From DASQFI01 sp963780895 (GTDB taxonomy: Bacteria; Acidobacteriota; Vicinamibacteria; Vicinamibacterales; SCN-69-37): a stretch of 64,000 nucleotides of DNA. Positions 38,016-45,486 of this stretch are shown piece after piece (position 1 is the first letter of the stretch; every line of letters begins with the position of its first letter). The stretch lies in NCBI GenBank assembly GCA_963780895.1, contig CAWAEG010000010.1, positions 186,001 to 250,000 of the forward strand, in the 5' to 3' direction. Under the pieces are notes generated by a model that saw only the letters and a program-made list of their open reading frames with translations, made no database searches and was not told the DNA's origin. The position numbers and the translations under genes were made by a program.

Positions 38016-40940
38016 ATGTTGTTCGGGCATAGAATCCGGTCTGTGATTGGCCGGACGGTCTCCCACTACCGCATCCTCAGCCATATCGGTGCGGGCGGCA
38101 TGGGCACGGTCTACCTCGCGGAAGACACGAAGCTCCAGCGCCGCGTCGCGCTGAAGTTCCTCGCGTCCGACACCTTGCGCTCACCGGCAGCATCGGCCCG
38201 GCTCGTACGCGAAGCGCGCGCGGCCAGCGCGCTCGATCACGCGCACATCGGCACGATCTACGAGATCGGCGACGCCGATGGCCAGCCGTTCATCGCGATG
38301 GCCTACTACGAAGGCGAGACGCTCGCCGCCCGACTGGCGCGTGGTCCGCTCTCGATGCCGGAGACGGCGCGTATCGTGGCTGAGATCGCCGACGCGCTGG
38401 CCGCCGCGCACGCCGCCGGCATCGTGCATCGCGATCTCAAGCCCTCGAACCTGATGCAGACCGCATCGGGACATGTGAAAGTGCTCGATTTCGGTCTTGC
38501 GACGTTCTCGTCCTCCGAGGGCGAGACGCTGACGCGGCTGACCGCGGCGGGGACCACCATGGGCACCGCCGCCTACATGTCTCCGGAACAGGCCGCTGGC
38601 GAAGACGTGGACCCTCGAAGCGATCTCTGGTCGCTCGGCGTCGTCACGCGCGAAATGCTGACCGGCCGGCCGGCGTTCGACGCGCCGAATGCGCTCGCCA
38701 TTATCCAGGCGGTCCTGACTGCGACCCCGGCGCCGGTCCGATCGCTCCGGCCTGACGTCGCGACTGAACTGGAGGAGATCGTTGCTCGCACGATGGTCCG
38801 CGACCGAAAAGAGCGAACCATCTCCGCCGCGCAGGTGCGCGATCTGGCGTCGACGTACCTGGCACGGTTGTCATCAGGCGCTTCGCCGATCGCGGCTCCA
38901 CGCCGGTCGTCACGGCGCGCACTGGCCGCCGCAATGGTCGTCATCCTCCTCGCCGTTGGCGGTGTCGTCGCCTGGTGGGCAACACGGAACGCGAACGTGC
39001 GCTGGGCGCGCGAGCAGGCGCTCCCGGAAATCATTCGACTGGCGGGCACCGATAAGTTCGACGAGGCCTACCGTCTTGCCTTGCAGGCCGAAGCCTATAT
39101 TCCCGGGGACCCGCTGCTGGCCGAGCAGCTTCGCGCGGTCTCGCGAACGGCGACGATCGAATCGGTGCCGGCGGGCGCGGAAGTGTCCTACCGTCCGTAC
39201 GGACCAGCTCCTGATTCGTGGAGACCGCTCGGGCGGACCCCGATCGAGGACGTCCGGGTTCCCCGCGGACTGCTGCACTGGAAGGCGCAGCTCGCCGGAT
39301 TCGACGTGGCCGAAGATGTCGGCCCCGGACCCTTCTGGCCGCCGCGCTTCCGCTTCGTTCTCGTGCCGGCGGGCACCGCGCCGGCCGGTATGGTCCGGAT
39401 CGCCTCGTCGGACCAGCCGTTTCAGATCTTTCTTCCGGGACTCGACCACTTACCGCCGGTCAGCCTTCCGGACTACTGGATCGATCGGCACGAGGTCACC
39501 AACCGCGCCTTCAAGCGCTTCGTCGACGACGGCGGCTACCGCCGTGCGGATCTTTGGGGCGAGCCGTTCGTGAAGGATGGCAGGACGATCGGGTTCGAGG
39601 AGGCGATGACGCTGTTCATCGACACCACCGGCCGGCCGGGGCCTGCCACCTGGGAGCAGGGCGCGCATCCGGCCGGACATGATGACTATCCGGTGACGGG
39701 CGTCAGCTGGCATGAGGCGGCGGCATTCGCACGCTGGGCGGGCAAATCGCTGCCCACGATTTTTCACTGGAGCCGCGCGGCTGACCAGCGGCTGAGCGGC
39801 GACGTGGTGCCCGCCAGCAATTTCGGCGGCAAAGAGCTGTTTCCTGTGGGACGTGCCGCTGGCGTGACACGCGCCGGCACCGCCGACATGGCGGGCAACG
39901 TGAAAGAGTGGTGCTGGAACTCCGCTGGCGCGAGGCGGTTCATTCTCGGTGGCGCGTGGAACGAGCCCGTCTACATGTTCACGGATGCCGATGCGCAGTC
40001 GCCGTTTGCGCGCGCCGCGACCTACGGCTTCCGGTGCATCAAGGCGGACCGTCCTGAGGACCAGCATGCGGGCCTGACCGCCGAGGCGCCGCTTCCGTCG
40101 CGCGACCTGCGCACCATTCCGCGGGTCAGCGATCCGGTGTTTCGAGCCTGGCAGAGTATGTACTCGTTCGACCACGGCCACTTGAACACGACCGCGGGGG
40201 CTGTGCGCGACGCGCCCGAGTGGCGAATCGAGCAGGTAAGCTATGCCGCCGCATACGGCGACGAACGCATCCCGGCATTCCTGCTCCTTCCCAAACAGGC
40301 GAAGCCGCCGTACCAGACCGTCGTGTTCTTTCCAGGGTCGGGCGTCATCAGCCAGCGGTCGAGCCCGAACGACGTCGACTTCGAGCGCCTGAACTACATC
40401 ATGCGGAGCGGCCGGGCGCTGCTGTATCCGGTCTACAAGAGCACACACGAGCGCGGCGATGTGATCACGACCGACTATCCGAGCACGAGCGCGGTCTGGC
40501 GCGACCACATGGTGATGTGGTCGAAGGACGTGGGCCGATCGGTGGACTACCTTCACACGCGGCCCGACATCGACAAGGGAAAGATCGGCTTCATGGGCTA
40601 CAGCTGGGGCGCAGGCATGGCGCCGCTGTTTCTCGCGGTTGAGCCGAGGTTTTCGCTCGCGCTGTTGAACGTCGGCGGCTTTTACCTGCAGACGGCCCTG
40701 CCGGAGGCTGACCCGGTCAATTTCACCTCGCGCGTCAAGATTCCGGTGATCATGTTGAACGGGCGTTTCGACTTCTTCTTTCCGACCGAGACATCGCAGG
40801 AGCCGATGTTCCGCAGCCTCGGCACGCCGGCCGAGCACAAGCGCCGAGTCGTCTACGACACATCGCACACCATCCCGCGCAGTGAACTGATCAAGGAATT
40901 CGTCGGCTGGATGGAGAAGTACTGGGGGCCGGTGAAGTAA
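38016..40940 (+). CDS. Ser/Thr kinase fused to formylglycine-generating-enzyme-like and alpha/beta-hydrolase domains
   Basis: 974 residues from ATG 38016; GTG 38042 is another possible start. Kinase domain: GAGGMGTVYLAED, VALKFL, HRDLKPSN (138-145), DFG (158-160) and AAYMSPEQA. A membrane helix (LAAAMVVILLAVGGVVAWW) lies near residue 320. The outer part has a PEGA-like segment (ATIESVPAGAEVSYRPYG), an FGE/SUMF1-like domain (PDYWIDRHEVTNRAFKRFVD, TGVSWHEAAAFARWAGKSLP, FILGGAWNEP) and a dienelactone-hydrolase-like domain with the nucleophile elbow GYSWGAG and a late SHTIPR His. The FGE domain lacks an obvious Cys pair, so sulfatase activation is doubtful. It follows permease 2 by 104 bp, same strand. 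Confidence 0.85.
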   Translation: MLFGHRIRSVIGRTVSHYRILSHIGAGGMGTVYLAEDTKLQRRVALKFLASDTLRSPAASARLVREARAASALDHAHIGTIYEIGDADGQPFIAMAYYEGETLAARLARGPLSMPETARIVAEIADALAAAHAAGIVHRDLKPSNLMQTASGHVKVLDFGLATFSSSEGETLTRLTAAGTTMGTAAYMSPEQAAGEDVDPRSDLWSLGVVTREMLTGRPAFDAPNALAIIQAVLTATPAPVRSLRPDVATELEEIVARTMVRDRKERTISAAQVRDLASTYLARLSSGASPIAAPRRSSRRALAAAMVVILLAVGGVVAWWATRNANVRWAREQALPEIIRLAGTDKFDEAYRLALQAEAYIPGDPLLAEQLRAVSRTATIESVPAGAEVSYRPYGPAPDSWRPLGRTPIEDVRVPRGLLHWKAQLAGFDVAEDVGPGPFWPPRFRFVLVPAGTAPAGMVRIASSDQPFQIFLPGLDHLPPVSLPDYWIDRHEVTNRAFKRFVDDGGYRRADLWGEPFVKDGRTIGFEEAMTLFIDTTGRPGPATWEQGAHPAGHDDYPVTGVSWHEAAAFARWAGKSLPTIFHWSRAADQRLSGDVVPASNFGGKELFPVGRAAGVTRAGTADMAGNVKEWCWNSAGARRFILGGAWNEPVYMFTDADAQSPFARAATYGFRCIKADRPEDQHAGLTAEAPLPSRDLRTIPRVSDPVFRAWQSMYSFDHGHLNTTAGAVRDAPEWRIEQVSYAAAYGDERIPAFLLLPKQAKPPYQTVVFFPGSGVISQRSSPNDVDFERLNYIMRSGRALLYPVYKSTHERGDVITTDYPSTSAVWRDHMVMWSKDVGRSVDYLHTRPDIDKGKIGFMGYSWGAGMAPLFLAVEPRFSLALLNVGGFYLQTALPEADPVNFTSRVKIPVIMLNGRFDFFFPTETSQEPMFRSLGTPAEHKRRVVYDTSHTIPRSELIKEFVGWMEKYWGPVK

Positions 40941-40978
40941 CACCGCGTGCGGTCGGCGTTTCTGCTGTCTTCGCGCGT

Positions 40979-41482
40979 CTACTGAATCGCGGCGAGCCGC
41001 CGCGCGGTAATCCGCGCCTGCTCTCCGGCCGCGACGTGAATCTCGGACTCGGGGTCGTTCGCGAGCCGCGATCGAAGGACTTCCAGCATCTCCGCCGCGC
41101 TCCGGCCCGTCGCGCAGACGATGAACACGTAGCCGAATCGGGCTTCGTAGAGCCGGTTGGCGTCGGCCAGATCATCGATCAGCTGCGCGGCCGCCCCGGT
41201 AACGCCGGCTTGTTCCTTCTCAGAAAGATGTCGTGTCGAAGCGAAGCGGGCCTGCTGCAGGTCGCGATCGCCGATCCGCGGATGGTGGCTGAAGGCCTCC
41301 TTCCAGTCGTCCGGTGACACGGCGCGCCAGGTCTCTTCGGCGGCGGCGAGGAGCCGATCCGTACTTCCGAACGGCCGGCGCGTCAGCATCAGCTCGACCC
41401 ATCGGGTCGATCCGCAGCACATCAACAGGAGGCGCCGGGCCTCGCCCGGCGTCGCCGAATCAATGCGCCGCCACGGTTCCAT
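40979..41482 (-). CDS. uraD: OHCU decarboxylase
   Basis: About 167 residues. HHPRIGD is the diagnostic active-site motif of 2-oxo-4-hydroxy-4-carboxy-5-ureidoimidazoline decarboxylase, and ADANRLYEARFGYVFIVCATGR with LRSRLANDPESEIHVAAGEQ is the conserved second half. The enzyme gives S-allantoin in the third step of urate breakdown. It is cytoplasmic. The start ATG at 41482 lies 22 bp inside the end of the allantoicase gene, in another frame, so the two are translationally coupled. The N-terminus before CCGSTRWVELML is somewhat shorter than usual. Confidence 0.9.
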   Translation of the reverse strand: MEPWRRIDSATPGEARRLLLMCCGSTRWVELMLTRRPFGSTDRLLAAAEETWRAVSPDDWKEAFSHHPRIGDRDLQQARFASTRHLSEKEQAGVTGAAAQLIDDLADANRLYEARFGYVFIVCATGRSAAEMLEVLRSRLANDPESEIHVAAGEQARITARRLAAIQ

Positions 41483-42491
41483 GAACGCGAAGCCTGCTGA
41501 TCCCGCCATCCGGAAAGATATTCAGGCGGACGTGCGAAACCGGACTGTTTCGGACGAGCTCTCTGGAAAAGAGATGGCGGTGATGTGGGCGGAGCTTCGT
41601 GCGCGGTAGCAGCTGGACCCACGTGGCCGACGCGAGCGCCTCGACTGTTGCGCCCGGCGCAAATGCGCTCTCGAGGGACGCGCTGTCCGGGTAGTTGCCT
41701 TTGTAGTGATTGGTGTCGATTTCGATTCGGTCGATCAACCCCGGCGCACCCAGCCTAACGACCGCCCAGTCGTGCCCGGGCCCGCGCCGCCGGCGCGTTT
41801 CCCAGCCGTCGCTCATGTTCTTCGCGCGGCCGGGCATGATCAGGTTGTCTTTCGCGCCGAAGTGCATGTCGCTCACGCCGAGCACGCGTCCGCCGTTGGT
41901 GATCGCGGCCAGGTCGACGACCCGCCGCTGCCGCGCGAGCCGCGTCCAGTCGATCTCGGGATCGCCGTGCACCCGCAGGCGCGCGACGCCGCCGTCGGGA
42001 AAAATGTTCAGACGCACGTGCGTCCACGGCCGTCTGTCGGCGATCGCGAAGACGTTCTCGCTGTTGCCCTGCAGGGGCGATTTCGCGAGGATGGTCGTCC
42101 AGGGCGGGCCAGGCGAGGCCGCGAGCGATCGCGTGACCGGTTTCGCCGCGTCGAGTACGTCGATCGAGCAGTGCGAGGGGAAGTTTCCGGTGAAGTGGGC
42201 GGTGTTCACGTTCACGCCGTGAATCACGCCCCGGACGCCGAGCGCGACCACGCACCAGTCGTGACCCGGCGTCCGGCGCCGCCGCGATTCCCAGCCGTCC
42301 ATCCATTTGCCGCGGGTCGTGTACTTGCCAGGAATGAACTGTGGCGGTCCGGGTTTGACGAGGTTCGACTTCGACGCGAAGAAGTCGTCGTTCGTGGCGA
42401 TCGCCCGGCCGCCGACGCGCGCCGACGCCAGATCGGCGAGGTCGGTGAAGGTCGCGGTGCTAAGATCCGCCACGTTTCCAGAGTTGGTCAT
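41460..42491 (-). CDS. alc: Allantoicase
   Basis: About 343 residues made of two homologous allantoicase repeats: each has DGWESRRRRTPGHDWCVVAL or DGWETRRRRGPGHDWAVVRL and a closing VRLNIFPDGGVARLRVHG or VRLNIFPDGGISRLRVHG. The enzyme splits allantoate into ureidoglycolate and urea. The start ATG (complement of 42489-42491) overlaps by two bases the ATG of the divergent uricase gene. The frame is intact. It is followed by uraD with overlapping ends. Confidence 0.93.
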   Translation of the reverse strand: MTNSGNVADLSTATFTDLADLASARVGGRAIATNDDFFASKSNLVKPGPPQFIPGKYTTRGKWMDGWESRRRRTPGHDWCVVALGVRGVIHGVNVNTAHFTGNFPSHCSIDVLDAAKPVTRSLAASPGPPWTTILAKSPLQGNSENVFAIADRRPWTHVRLNIFPDGGVARLRVHGDPEIDWTRLARQRRVVDLAAITNGGRVLGVSDMHFGAKDNLIMPGRAKNMSDGWETRRRRGPGHDWAVVRLGAPGLIDRIEIDTNHYKGNYPDSASLESAFAPGATVEALASATWVQLLPRTKLRPHHRHLFSRELVRNSPVSHVRLNIFPDGGISRLRVHGTVAAH

Positions 42492-43323
42492 GTTGGTCGA
42501 TTCCGCGTACGGCAAATCGAGAGTGCGGCTGGTCCAGCTCAGGCGCCGCGACGATCGGCACGAGCTGTGCGATCTCACGGTCGCGATCCGGTTTCAGGGC
42601 GAATACGACGAGTGCTACACCCAGGGGGACAACGCCGGCGTTCTGGCGACGGACACGATGAAGAACACCGTCTACGCCCTGGCCGCGACGTCGGCGATCG
42701 CCCAGCCGGAGACGTTCGGGCTCGCGCTGGCCGGCCATTTCGTGGAACGCAATTCCCGGCTCGAGCAGGTGCGCGTGGATCTCGCCGAGCGGCGCTGGCA
42801 TCGCATTCACGCGGGTGGACGCGCCGATCCGCACGCGTTCATCGGACAGGGGCCGGACACCCGGACGGCGCGCGTTGTCGCGGGACGGGACGGTGTCGAC
42901 GTGTCGGCCGGGATTGCTGATTTGCTCATCCTCAAGTCGTCGCGTTCCGCGTTCGCCAACTTCCTTCGGGACGAGCTCACGACGCTCCCCGAGACGCAGG
43001 ATCGCATTCTCGCGACGTCGCTCACCGCGTCCTGGCGGTACCGCAGCGGGCACATCGAGTACGGCCCGGTGTGGTCGATCGTCCGCGAGACGCTGCTCGA
43101 GTCGTTCGCCGGGCACGACAGCGCGTCGGTGCAGCACACGATGTACGCCATGGGGCAGGCGGTGCTCGCGCGCGCCGCGGACGTCACCGAGATCCACCTC
43201 GTCATGCCGAACAAGCATCATCTCCCCGTGGACCTGTCGGCCTTCGGCCTCGAGAACCGCAACGAGATCTTCGTCGCCACCGAGGAGCCGTTCGGTCTCA
43301 TCGAGGCGACGATCGCCCGCTGA
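42490..43323 (+). CDS. Urate oxidase (uricase)
   Basis: 277 residues. The N-terminal AYGKSRVRLVQLRR carries the active-site Lys, TDTMKNTVYALAATSAIAQP the active-site Thr region, and VQHTMYAMGQAVLARAADVT with MPNKHHLPVDLSAFGLENRN the C-terminal signature. The cofactor-free enzyme oxidises urate to 5-hydroxyisourate with release of hydrogen peroxide. The start ATG at 42490 shares two bases with the ATG of the divergent allantoicase gene, so its ribosome-binding site must lie inside the antisense coding region. The gene is intact and is followed by allB after 12 bp. Confidence 0.93.
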   Translation: MLVDSAYGKSRVRLVQLRRRDDRHELCDLTVAIRFQGEYDECYTQGDNAGVLATDTMKNTVYALAATSAIAQPETFGLALAGHFVERNSRLEQVRVDLAERRWHRIHAGGRADPHAFIGQGPDTRTARVVAGRDGVDVSAGIADLLILKSSRSAFANFLRDELTTLPETQDRILATSLTASWRYRSGHIEYGPVWSIVRETLLESFAGHDSASVQHTMYAMGQAVLARAADVTEIHLVMPNKHHLPVDLSAFGLENRNEIFVATEEPFGLIEATIAR

Positions 43324-43335
43324 TTATAGCGACGC

Positions 43336-44701
43336 GTGGAACACACCACCGCGCTCGTCGTTCGCGGCGACCGGGTCGTCCTGCCCGGCGGCGTGCAACC
43401 CGCGGCGATCCATGTTCGCGATGGGCGCATCACGGCGATCGACGCGCCCGGAGCCACTCCAGCCTTGCGAGGCCGCGTCGATCGGGAGATCGACGCCACG
43501 GGCCACCTCGTCGTCTCCGGGCATCGTCGATACGCACGTCCACGTCAACGATCCCGGACGGGAACACTGGGAAGGTTTTCCCCACGCGACCCGGGCAGCG
43601 GCAGCCGGCGGTGTCACGACGCTCGTGGACATGCCGCTGAACAGCATTCCCGCGACAACCACGCTGGCCGGTCTCGAAGCCAAGCAACGCGCGGCGGAGG
43701 GGCGATGTCACGTCGACGCCGGCTTCTGGGGCGGTGTCGTGCCGGGCAACGCCGGCGAGCTCACGCCGCTCGCGCGCGCCGGCGTTCTCGGCTACAAGTG
43801 TTTTCTCTGTCCGTCGGGCGTCGACGAATTCCCGCACGTCACCGAACACGATCTGCGACGTGCGCTGCCGATCCTTTCGCGGCTGGGCCTGCCGCTTCTC
43901 GCCCACGCCGAACTGCCGGCTGGGCTCCGCGCGCCGCAAGGTCATCCACGTCGCTACGCGACCTGGCTCGACAGCCGTCCTCCGGCCGCCGAGCAGGCCG
44001 CGATCGATCTCCTCCTCGGCCTGGCCCGCGAGTTCCGCGCTCGCATTCACATCGTCCACCTGGCGTCGCCCGGCGCGCTCGCCGCGCTGACGGCGGCTCG
44101 AGCGAGCGGCGTCTCCGTCACGGTCGAAACCTGCCCGCACTACCTCACGTTCGCAGCCGACGACATCGCCGACGGTGCGACAGCGTTCAAGTGCGCGCCG
44201 CCCATCCGCGCGCGCTCGCATCGCGACGGCCTCTGGCAGGGTCTGGCCGGCGGCGCGATCGACCTGGTCGCGACCGATCATTCGCCGGCGCCGCCGGATC
44301 TGAAACATCTGGACGACGGCGATTTCGTCCGCGCGTGGGGCGGAATCGCTTCGCTTCAGCTCGGCCTGCCGGCGGTCTGGACCGGTGCGCGCACGCGGGG
44401 ACTGACGGTCGATCGCCTGGCGGAATGGCTGTCGGCCGCTCCGGCCCGTCTCGCGGGGATCGATGCCTTCAAAGGGCGCATTGCCGTCGGTCAGGATGCG
44501 GATCTGATCGTCTGGGATCCGGATGACGAGTTTCGCGTCGACGCGGGCGCCCTGTTCCATCGTCATCCGGTGACGCCGTACGACGGCATGCGGTTGTGCG
44601 GCCGCGTCCGCACCACAGTCCTTCGCGGTCAGGTGATCTTCGACGCGGGACAGATGGTGGGCAATCCCGCCGGCCGCGTGGTTCGCAACCGCGTCGGATA
44701 A
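43336..44701 (+). CDS. allB: Allantoinase (one frameshift)
   Basis: From GTG 43336 the N-terminus reads LVVRGDRVVLPGGVQPAAIH. After a single-base loss near 43518 (expected SPGIVDTHVHVNDPG), the frame continues to the end. Metal ligands are in THVHVNDPGREHWEG, the carboxylated Lys in GYKCFLCPSG, and the catalytic Asp in VATDHSPAPPD, placing it in the allantoinase branch of the cyclic amidohydrolases. It hydrolyses allantoin to allantoate. Its place between uricase and uraH genes supports allantoinase over dihydroorotase. Total length is about 455 residues, as expected. Confidence 0.9.
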
Positions 44702-44716
44702 GATTCGCGAATCACG

Positions 44717-45066
44717 ATGAGCGCGATCACGACCCACGTGCTCGACACCGCTCGCGGACGGCCCGCCGCCGGCGTTCCCGTCCGGCTCGAGCAACGGGAC
44801 GGTCTGCGCGACGAGTGGACACTGGTCGGGCGAGGGGAGACGGACGCCGACGGCCGGCTTCGGACGCTGATGCCGTCTGACGTCCGGCTCGGGACCGGTC
44901 AGGTACCCGGCTCACCTTCGATACGCGCACGTACTTCGCCGGACAGTCCGTTCCCACGCTGTACCCAATCGTCGTCATCGTCTTCGAGACCACGGCAGGG
45001 GAGGCGCACTACCACGTGCCGCTCTTGCTCGGGCCGTTCGGGTACACGACGTACCGCGGTTCGTAG
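44717..45066 (+). CDS. uraH: 5-hydroxyisourate hydrolase, transthyretin-like (one frameshift)
   Basis: About 116 residues. The N-terminus ITTHVLDTARGRPAAGVPVR is the HIUH signature, and after a one-base change near 44900 the frame continues as RLTFDTRTYFAGQ to the C-terminal tetrapeptide YRGS, the hallmark of true HIUH versus transthyretin. It hydrolyses the uricase product to OHCU, the substrate of UraD. It starts 15 bp after allB. It is cytoplasmic with no leader. Confidence 0.9.
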
Positions 45067-45094
45067 GATCCCGGCGCAGCACGGTTGCGGGGAG

Positions 45095-45160
45095 CGTGTG
45101 GAACTTGCTACGATGTGGACACGTCCAATATGGACATATCCAATATGGCCATATCCGCCG
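45095..45160 (+). promoter_or_regulatory. PadR promoter with tandem 15-bp operator-like repeats
   Basis: A TACGAT -10-like box lies near 45108. Three tandem 15-mers follow from 45115, 45130 and 45145: GTGGACACGTCCAAT, ATGGACATATCCAAT, ATGGCCATATCCGCC. Each has a small dyad (GGACacGTCC-like) and each begins with a possible start codon, so operator and N-terminal coding sequence overlap. Inference: autoregulatory sites for the PadR protein. Confidence 0.4.
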
Positions 45161-45486
45161 CCCTCAAGCCCGTCGCCTTCCACATCCTCGCCAGCCTGGC
45201 CGACAAGGAGAAACACGGCTACGCCATGATGCAGGCGGTCCGGGAGCTCTCCGGCGGGCAGATCCCGCTGCAGACGGGCTCCTTTTATAGACATCTCGGC
45301 CAGTTGATCGCAGCGGGGTTCATCGTCGAATCATCCGGCCGGCCGGCCGATGACGATCCGCGGCGGGGCGCCTACTATCGGTTGACACCACGCGGTCGCG
45401 AGACACTGGCGTCGGAGGCACAACGGCTGAGCAACCTCCTTACCGCGATTGGACCATTGCGGCCGTCGCGAAAGGGATCGCACTAA
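45130..45486 (+). CDS. PadR-family transcriptional regulator
   Basis: About 118 residues. The winged helix reads LKPVAFHILASLADKEKHGY then AMMQAVRELSGGQIPLQTGS and FYRHLGQLIAAGFI, with C-terminal YYRLTPRGRETLASEA. Possible starts are 45115 (GTG), 45130 (ATG) and 45145 (ATG), within the tandem repeat; the last leaves the usual short N-terminus. The TAA overlaps the ATG of the permease gene (TAATG), so they form a coupled operon. It is a different PadR subgroup from the two starting MPKGDF. Confidence 0.88.
   Translation: MDISNMAISAALKPVAFHILASLADKEKHGYAMMQAVRELSGGQIPLQTGSFYRHLGQLIAAGFIVESSGRPADDDPRRGAYYRLTPRGRETLASEAQRLSNLLTAIGPLRPSRKGSH

Noticed and set aside
43336..44701. Dihydroorotase as the identity of the amidohydrolase
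   Set aside because: The neighbours are uricase, uraH, uraD and allantoicase, which make allantoinase far more likely.
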